Shown here: one piece after another, positions 59,494 through 64,000 of the stretch
Numbering within the stretch: the stretch's first letter is position 1
How the letters are laid out: each line of letters opens with the position of its first letter
NCBI GenBank assembly: GCA_030681645.1
Contig: JAUXRX010000024.1
Span: forward strand, 248,001 to 312,000
DNA length: 64,000 nt
Reading direction: 5' to 3'
From: Archangium sp.
GTDB taxonomy: Bacteria > Myxococcota > Myxococcia > Myxococcales > Myxococcaceae
Made by a program: the position numbers and the translations under genes
The notes under the pieces: model-generated
Seen by the model: only the letters and a program-made list of their open reading frames with translations
The model's database searches: none
What the model was told of the DNA's origin: nothing

Positions 59494-60896
59494 TGCACGG
59501 CCGCCGCGTCGACCACCGAGCGGAAGAGCAGCTCGAAGCCCCGCTTCACCTGCGCCACCGGCACGCGCTCATTCTTGCCGTGCATGGTGCCCAGCAGCTC
59601 GGCGTCGATCTCGAACGGCACCAGCCCAAAGGCCTTCGTGCCCTTCGGCCGCGCCAGGTTGGAGTCGGTGAAGCCCGGCGAGATCGCCGGCCCCGCCACC
59701 ACGTCGGCGCGCCCGCGCGTCAGGTTCACCACCAGCGCGTCGAACAGCGGATCGTCCCAGGTGGACTCGGTGGCCGGCTCGGACTGGATCACCTCGAGCT
59801 TCACCGACTCACCCAGCAGCGCACGAAGCTCGGCGAGCAGCGTCTCCGGCGCGGTCCCCGGCAGCACCCGGCAGTCGACGATCGCCGCCACCTCCGAGGG
59901 GATGACGTTGGGGGCACTTCCCTTTCCTTCGAAGCCGGTGACCTGGCAGGTGTTGGTCAACGCGGCGCGCGTGGCCGGGTTGCCCATCAGCTTTCCCGTG
60001 ACGAAGAGATCCACCAGCGAGGGGTGCGCGAGGATGAAGCCGGTGAGTCCTCCGCGCTGAACGCCGACCCGTTCGAGCAGCTCGTACAACGCAGGGTGAA
60101 TGGCCGGCCTCGGCTGGCGCGCGTCGAGCTTGTCGATCGCCTCGATCAACTTCCCTGGCGCACGACCGGGGACAGGCGTGCTCCCGTGGCCGGCCTCTCC
60201 GCTCGCCGCCACGCGCAGCCAGAGCGTGCCCTTCTCTGCCACGGTGATGGGAAAGACGGTCTGGCCTTCGAACAACAGGCCCTGCAGGCCGATGCCGCCC
60301 TCGTTGAGCAGCACGCCGCAGTCGAGCTCGGACCACATGGTGTCGACGAGCTGGTGCATGCCCCGGTTGTCGACCTCTTCATCTGCGACCGCGAGCAGCA
60401 GCACGTCGCGCTGAAGGGGAATGTTCAGGCGTTTGAGCCACACCAGCGTCATCAGCTCGAGCGCGCCCATGCCCTTCATGTCGAGCGCGCCGCGGCCCCA
60501 CACCGCGCCGTCCTTCACGGCTCCGGAGAGCGGCTGCGCGTCGACAGGCCAGTCGGCGTCGTTCGCGGTCACCACGTCGAGGTGCGAGAGCAGGCAGAGC
60601 GGCTTCTGCGTCGGGTGCGCCGAAGACAGCCGCGCCACCAGCGAGCCGCGGCCGGGCGCGAACTCGTGAATCGTCGAGGCAATGCCTTCCTTCGCGAGCA
60701 GCTCGGAGAAGAACGTGGCGCCGCGCGTCTCGTTGCCGGGCGGATTGCGGGTGTCGACGCGGAGGTAGTCGGACAACACCGTGACCACCTCGTCGCCGGC
60801 CTGGTCGAAGTCGATCGCGAGCACACGCTGCGCAGGCAGCACGGGTGAGACGGTGGCGCAGGCGGGGAGCAACGACAGGAGCAGCAGCGCGCGCAT
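59490..60896 (-). CDS. M20-family metallopeptidase lipoprotein
   Basis: 468 aa from the ATG 60896, lipobox LPAC (MRALLLLSLLPAC). Zinc ligands: HLDVV (first His), GRGALDMKG (bridging Asp), ADEEVDNRG (catalytic Glu pair) and MHGKNERV (last His). The lid domain lies between GEAGHGSTPVP and the second half. Hydrolyses N-acyl amino acids or dipeptides in the periplasm. Overlaps the BamA-like gene downstream, so the two are one unit. Confidence 0.93.
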   Translation of the reverse strand: MRALLLLSLLPACATVSPVLPAQRVLAIDFDQAGDEVVTVLSDYLRVDTRNPPGNETRGATFFSELLAKEGIASTIHEFAPGRGSLVARLSSAHPTQKPLCLLSHLDVVTANDADWPVDAQPLSGAVKDGAVWGRGALDMKGMGALELMTLVWLKRLNIPLQRDVLLLAVADEEVDNRGMHQLVDTMWSELDCGVLLNEGGIGLQGLLFEGQTVFPITVAEKGTLWLRVAASGEAGHGSTPVPGRAPGKLIEAIDKLDARQPRPAIHPALYELLERVGVQRGGLTGFILAHPSLVDLFVTGKLMGNPATRAALTNTCQVTGFEGKGSAPNVIPSEVAAIVDCRVLPGTAPETLLAELRALLGESVKLEVIQSEPATESTWDDPLFDALVVNLTRGRADVVAGPAISPGFTDSNLARPKGTKAFGLVPFEIDAELLGTMHGKNERVPVAQVKRGFELLFRSVVDAAAVQ

Positions 60897-60980
60897 CCCG
60901 CGCACGTCGCAAAGTCGGGCTGAACGGTCAAGGAGTGTCTCCCTGCTCACCGCTCCCCTCGAAAGGAAATGGCGGAGCGG

Positions 60981-61002
60981 CTCGACTCCGCTCGGGGTGA
61001 AC
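60981..61002. repeat. dispersed repeat family A, copy 3
   Basis: ctcgactccgctcggggtga plus ac, identical to the core of copies 1 and 2. Lies in the 138-bp divergent gap between the M20 peptidase and the 266-aa lipoprotein, so it may overlap a promoter. Confidence 0.75.
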
Positions 61003-61034
61003 GGGGGCGGGGGAACCTGTTTAGATGGCCCCGC

Positions 61035-61835
61035 ATGTACCGCGCTCTCCTCCTCGGCTTTCTGTTCCTCGGGTGCAACTCCACCCCGCCTGCGCTCGCG
61101 CCTGACGCGGTCGACGCCAACCTGCGCTGGTTCTGGATCAACGGCGACTCGGCCGACGACGCCACGTTGATCGACGCCGCTGGCAAGCTCGCCGTCTCCG
61201 GCAAGGCCGACACCCGCACCACCCCGCTCAAGGGCCAGATGCGCGAGCGGCTCGAGGCGGCCGACCTCGCCAGCACCGGGCTCACCGAGACCGACCCCTC
61301 CACCGCGCGCGGGCTGATCATCGTCAACCTCTTCGACTGCACGCTCGACAAGCTCCAGGCCATCCTCATCGCGCAGGATCAGAAGAGCCAGTACACCGAC
61401 GTCTACAAGTCCTACGACCGCCGCTACACCAGCGACGTCGACGCCTTCACCGGGGGCTCGAAGAACACGCTCACCTGGGACGTCGACGTGCAGGCCGCGC
61501 TCCCCGTCGACGACGTGTACACCTCGCTCATTCGCGGCGGCATTCGCCGCGTGCCCGCGCCCGCCGATGGACCGACGAAGGGCCCGTTCCTCGTCACCCG
61601 CACCTGGCTCACCGCGCCGGCCACGTTCTCCAGCACCAGCACCAGCTACTTCAAGCAGGACTACCAAATCGAAGTCTTCTGGGAGCACAGCCCCGGCCGC
61701 ATCTTCCACGGCTACGGAATGTGGAGAGACATCAAGGCCTTCAACCTCACCTTCGAAGACAACGGCTTCTTCAACATCGTCCTCGACAACCTCGTCGCCT
61801 GGGACACGAAGACCGCCGAGCTCTGCAAGAAGTAG
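61035..61835 (+). CDS. lipoprotein of unknown function
   Basis: 266 aa. MYRALLLGFLFLGCNSTPP with lipobox FLGC. The mature part begins DAVDANLRWFWINGDSADDATLIDAAGKLA, continues with a helical block (MRERLEAADLASTGLTETDPSTARGLIIVNLFDC) and ends with aromatic beta strands (SYFKQDYQIEVFWEHSPGRIFHGYGMWRDIKAF). No recognised family; likely an outer-membrane or periplasmic lipoprotein of the myxobacterial type. Confidence 0.78.
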   Translation: MYRALLLGFLFLGCNSTPPALAPDAVDANLRWFWINGDSADDATLIDAAGKLAVSGKADTRTTPLKGQMRERLEAADLASTGLTETDPSTARGLIIVNLFDCTLDKLQAILIAQDQKSQYTDVYKSYDRRYTSDVDAFTGGSKNTLTWDVDVQAALPVDDVYTSLIRGGIRRVPAPADGPTKGPFLVTRTWLTAPATFSSTSTSYFKQDYQIEVFWEHSPGRIFHGYGMWRDIKAFNLTFEDNGFFNIVLDNLVAWDTKTAELCKK

Positions 61836-61873
61836 GGCTGCAATCGGGCGCCGGCCGGGCCGTAGGTGGCTTC

Positions 61874-62236
61874 ATGACCGACACCACCACGAAGACCTGC
61901 CCCGCCTGCTTCAAGGACATCGACCGCCGCGCCTCGCGCTGCTCCTTCTGTGCCCAGCGGCAGGGTGACGTCGGCATGTACCGCGACGTGCCCGGGCGCG
62001 TGGCCGGCGGGGTGTGCGCCGCCATCGCGCTGCACTTCAACTGGGACGTCACGCTCATGCGCATCGCGTTCGTGGTGAGCCTGGCGCTGCTCGGCCCCAT
62101 TCCCATCTGGGTCTACGTGGCCGCGTGGCTGATGACGCCCTTCGCGCAGGACGGCAAGGCGCCACTGGGGCGCTTCATGGACTGGGTGGGGAAGTTGTTC
62201 TCTCCCCCGCAGAGTGGCGTGGAAGAGGTGAAGTAG
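61874..62236 (+). CDS. PspC-domain protein with N-terminal zinc ribbon
   Basis: 120 aa. Cys pairs TCPACFKDIDRRASRCSFC form a zinc-ribbon. After a short linker comes the PspC module: MYRDVPGRVAGGVCAAIALHFNWDVTLMRIAFVVSLALLG then a second helix IPIWVYVAAWLMTP. PspC domains sense membrane stress in the phage-shock response. A zinc ribbon directly in front of PspC is a common bacterial variant. Thirty-eight bp after the lipoprotein gene. Confidence 0.87.
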   Translation: MTDTTTKTCPACFKDIDRRASRCSFCAQRQGDVGMYRDVPGRVAGGVCAAIALHFNWDVTLMRIAFVVSLALLGPIPIWVYVAAWLMTPFAQDGKAPLGRFMDWVGKLFSPPQSGVEEVK

Positions 62237-62446
62237 AGGTCTGTTGGCCGCCCCGAGAGACGACGCATCGCGCCGCCGGCTCCTTCGCGCGCGTCCGGAA
62301 CCGCAGAGGTCTCAAGCGGGAAGAGGCTCGACCGAAGACTGGAGAGGGGCCTGAGAGCACCAGGCCCTCGGCGTGGAGCGTGTTGGCTCTCCACTCGGGC
62401 GTGGACGCGCCTGTGACGCCCACGGGCGGCTCTCGTTTCAAGGCAG

Positions 62447-62503
62447 GTTACCGCTGATACGCGATAGTCGAGTCTGACTCGACCATCGCGTATTGGCGGT
62501 AAC
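62447..62503. repeat. 57-bp near-perfect palindrome, possible cruciform
   Basis: Centred at 62475 with a single unpaired base. Arms of 28 bp: gttaccgc/gcggtaac, tacgcgat/atcgcgta and gtcgagtc/gactcgac pair exactly, with only positions 62455, 62456 and 62466 mismatched (25 of 28). It has no T-run, so it is not a classical terminator. Its length and symmetry fit an extruding cruciform or a site for a dimeric recombinase. Confidence 0.85.
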
Positions 62504-62563
62504 AGACCCTGAAAGGGCTCAGGGGGTGGGCGCGGTCAACTGCTCATCGCCGAGTCGAGCGCG

Positions 62564-62701
62564 TCATAGAGGCTCGGGCCGCGTCGAGCTGCGGGCGAGC
62601 GTGCCCGTCGGGGGCCGGCATCCAGCGACCAGCCGCCATCCGATGAAGGCCAACGCAGCCACCAACATCAGGAAACCCAACTGCCAGCGACGCCGCCCCA
62701 T
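62564..62701 (-). CDS. possible 45-aa lipoprotein precursor
   Basis: A small frame with ATG at 62701, AAGG 8 nt upstream and a TGA at 62564. The peptide starts MGRRRWQLGFLMLVAALAFI and then GWRLVAGC, a textbook charge/hydrophobic/lipobox layout with VAGC, so the mature lipopeptide would be 18 residues. No homologue is recognised. Its stop lies 60 bp before the 57-bp palindrome. Could equally be chance, though the lipobox and ribosome site argue for a gene. Confidence 0.38.
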   Translation of the reverse strand: MGRRRWQLGFLMLVAALAFIGWRLVAGCRPPTGTLARSSTRPEPL

Positions 62702-62721
62702 GCGGCCTTGATAGTCGTTTG

Positions 62722-62741
62722 CCCCTCGGGGAGAGGGAGAC
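62722..62741. repeat. half copy of repeat family B
   Basis: cccctcggggagagggagac, right-hand half of the family B hairpin with a truncated left arm. Located 6 bp before the stop codon of the 99-aa gene (minus strand). Confidence 0.6.
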
Positions 62742-62747
62742 ACTTGA

Positions 62748-63047
62748 TCAGTGCGCTCTCGCGGCGAACATGAAGAACAGCCCGACGATCAATCCCCACA
62801 CCGCTGAGAGCGCGAGGCCCGCGAGCGCCTGGAGCCGGCCTTCCAGCTCGGGCTTGAGGGCGGTGCGGATGAGGCTCGCGATACCTGACACCACGCTGGT
62901 GAGCACGCTCACCACCGACAGCGGCAGCGTGCAGAACGCCACCAGCGGCACCACCGAGAACGCCGCGAGCACGAGCGCCCCGATGCCCCCTGCGAGGCAG
63001 AGCACCGACAGCGGATCGGCCGGGCGGGTCGTCTGCTCGTCGGTCAC
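62748..63047 (-). CDS. small membrane protein with three helices
   Basis: 99 aa, GTG start at 63047 overlapping the stop of the zinc-ribbon gene (GTGA). Three hydrophobic helices: VLCLAGGIGALVLAAFSVVPLVAFCTLPL, SVVSVLTSVVSGIASL and AGLALSAVWGLIVGLFFMF. No recognised family (DUF4190-like in size). Coupled to the zinc-ribbon membrane protein and likely part of its complex. Confidence 0.7.
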   Translation of the reverse strand: MTDEQTTRPADPLSVLCLAGGIGALVLAAFSVVPLVAFCTLPLSVVSVLTSVVSGIASLIRTALKPELEGRLQALAGLALSAVWGLIVGLFFMFAARAH

Positions 63048-63985
63048 AGCTTGTCGCACTCGGCCGCGCCGGTGATCACCCCGATGGGGATCACCTTCTT
63101 GTGGCCATCGGAGATCGCGTTCCACTTCGCCGCTGCCACCGTGCAGGTGTAGGGCTTCTTGTCGTCACCCATGAGCGCCAGCGTGTACTTCTCGTTGCGC
63201 GCGCCTTCCCGCTCGGAGCCTAAGGAATTGCCCGTGCGCGAGAGGTTGACCGGCGGCCAGTTGGGCGCGGGCTCGGTGCCCTGCCCCGCGGCCTTCGCCG
63301 TGCGCGCCACCTTCCACCGGTCGATCGTGAAGCGGCAGCGATCGTCGTAGATGGGCTCCTCGCGGTACTTGGTGCGGCATTCCTGCTTGCGCTCGAAGGT
63401 GCCGTCGCCGCGATCCACGTCCCTGGTGGTGCAGGTCTCGCCGTCGGCGATCTTCTTGGTGCTGCGCTGCTCGCGCGAGCGGCTCACCGAGTACGCGCCC
63501 GAGGGCATCGAGTCGCACCACGCGCTCTCATTCACCGCCGTCATCCGCTCGACGTCGATGGTGCGCTCCCAGGTGTGCCCCGTGACGGTGACGCCGACGT
63601 CCTTCGTCCAGAACATCGCCACCAGGCAGAACGCCACCAGCACCGCGATCACCCCGCCGATGATCCACGGCAGCTTCGACTTCTTCGGCGCCACCTGCGC
63701 GGGCTTCGGCGCCGCGCTCGAACGATCGGCGACCCGGTTCACCTCGGCCGAGCCGTCCATGGGGCTGCCGCAGCTGCGGCAGTTGTTGCACTTCGCGCCG
63801 TTGGGCGTCTTGCAGGCCGGACACTCCTTGTCGGCGCCGTCGTACTCGTGGTTCGCCGCCACCTCCTTGCCCGGGGGAGGGAAGTAGCGCCGGCTCGCGT
63901 CCTGCTGCGCGCCGCAGCTCGGGCAGAACTTGTTCGACTTGCCCAGCAGCGCCTTCGTCTCGCAATAGGCGCAGTCCCAGAACAT
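63044..63985 (-). CDS. zinc-ribbon membrane protein, start near right edge
   Basis: 313 aa if started at the ATG 63985 (MFWDCAYCETKALLGKSNKFCPSCGAQQDASRRYFPPPG), a start typical of a known zinc-ribbon family; an in-frame GTG at 64000 touches the window edge so the true start may lie outside. Zinc ribbons CAYC/CPSC and CPAC/CNNC, a Pro/Ala linker, one transmembrane helix (LPWIIGGVIAVLVAFCLVAMFW) and a large extracytoplasmic domain with six Cys. Function unknown; partner is the coupled three-helix protein. Confidence 0.77.
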   Translation of the reverse strand: MFWDCAYCETKALLGKSNKFCPSCGAQQDASRRYFPPPGKEVAANHEYDGADKECPACKTPNGAKCNNCRSCGSPMDGSAEVNRVADRSSAAPKPAQVAPKKSKLPWIIGGVIAVLVAFCLVAMFWTKDVGVTVTGHTWERTIDVERMTAVNESAWCDSMPSGAYSVSRSREQRSTKKIADGETCTTRDVDRGDGTFERKQECRTKYREEPIYDDRCRFTIDRWKVARTAKAAGQGTEPAPNWPPVNLSRTGNSLGSEREGARNEKYTLALMGDDKKPYTCTVAAAKWNAISDGHKKVIPIGVITGAAECDKL

Positions 63986-64000
63986 CTCGAACACGCCCAC

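Larger units (their letters stand above)
62237..62747. other. 511-bp intergenic stretch around a long palindrome
   Basis: No gene in the usual sense apart from a candidate 45-aa frame on the minus strand (62564-62701). The first 200 bp are GC-rich with no coding bias; the stretch then holds a 57-bp near-perfect palindrome and a half copy of repeat B at its right end (62722-62741, gggagagggag then cacttgatca, the same end as copy 1 at 22600-22620). Confidence 0.6.

Noticed and set aside
62237..62440. tRNA gene in the long gap after pspC
   Set aside because: No T-loop (ggttcgaatc) or acceptor stem is present on either strand.
62447..62503. Integron attC or dif site
   Set aside because: attC would need a terminal aac...gtt arrangement and asymmetric bulges; here the ends are gtt...aac. 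No dif-like core is present. Recombinase site remains open, but not of these kinds.

Overview
The window is very GC-rich, gene-dense DNA that looks like a myxobacterial (Myxococcota) chromosome. The signs are strong third-position G/C, many lipoproteins and Cys-rich or TGGGS-linker lipoproteins, a Hanks-type kinase fused to an ATPase-like region and TPRs, a Brp-like/His-rich membrane protein beside a MYXO-CTERM-like protein, and many family-less secreted proteins. No rRNA, tRNA, CRISPR array, prophage or intact insertion sequence was found. The taxonomic call is an inference from content; no search was possible.

Layout. 1-6.5 kb (minus): 5' part of gyrA, then a cassette made of a TerB-like protein, a giant Ala/Lys-rich helical protein and a small beta-rich protein, then a degenerate AAA-like protein. 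6.5-15.3 kb: a REC/adenylate cyclase with MshEN-like repeats, a GNAT enzyme, a START-like protein, a ceramidase-like membrane protein, lipoproteins, an RMD1-like protein and a long-chain acyl-CoA ligase. 15.3-19.8 kb: a decayed mazEF pair behind a 1351-aa kinase with a damaged Walker A. 19.9-28.7 kb: TapT (DTW), AraC regulator plus threonine aldolase, small exported proteins, carB, exported methyltransferase. 28.8-36.8 kb: MYXO-CTERM-like peptide plus membrane protein, ankyrin protein, a chimeric scar joining a membrane-protein fragment to a vapC fragment, a cNMP-binding PilT, and a TonB receptor plus YfiR-like protein.

36.8-54.2 kb holds a nearly complete reductive pyrimidine catabolism set split over two strands: preT-preA (minus), then beta-ureidopropionase, dihydropyrimidinase, CoA-acylating malonate/methylmalonate-semialdehyde dehydrogenase and a class III aminotransferase (plus). 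Together they can take uracil/thymine to dihydropyrimidine, N-carbamoyl-beta-amino acid, beta-amino acid, semialdehyde and acyl-CoA. Unrelated genes (Uma2 nuclease, lipoproteins, a possible permuted papain-fold protein) are interleaved.

54.2-58.3 kb is a tandem duplication of a secreted repeat protein, with a duplicated dyad element ending just before an ATPase/PD-(D/E)XK gene. 58.3-64 kb: a BamA/TamA-like barrel protein, M20 peptidase, lipoprotein, PspC protein, a 57-bp near-perfect palindrome, a possible 45-aa lipoprotein and a zinc-ribbon membrane protein. Two families of short dispersed palindromic repeats punctuate the gene ends.
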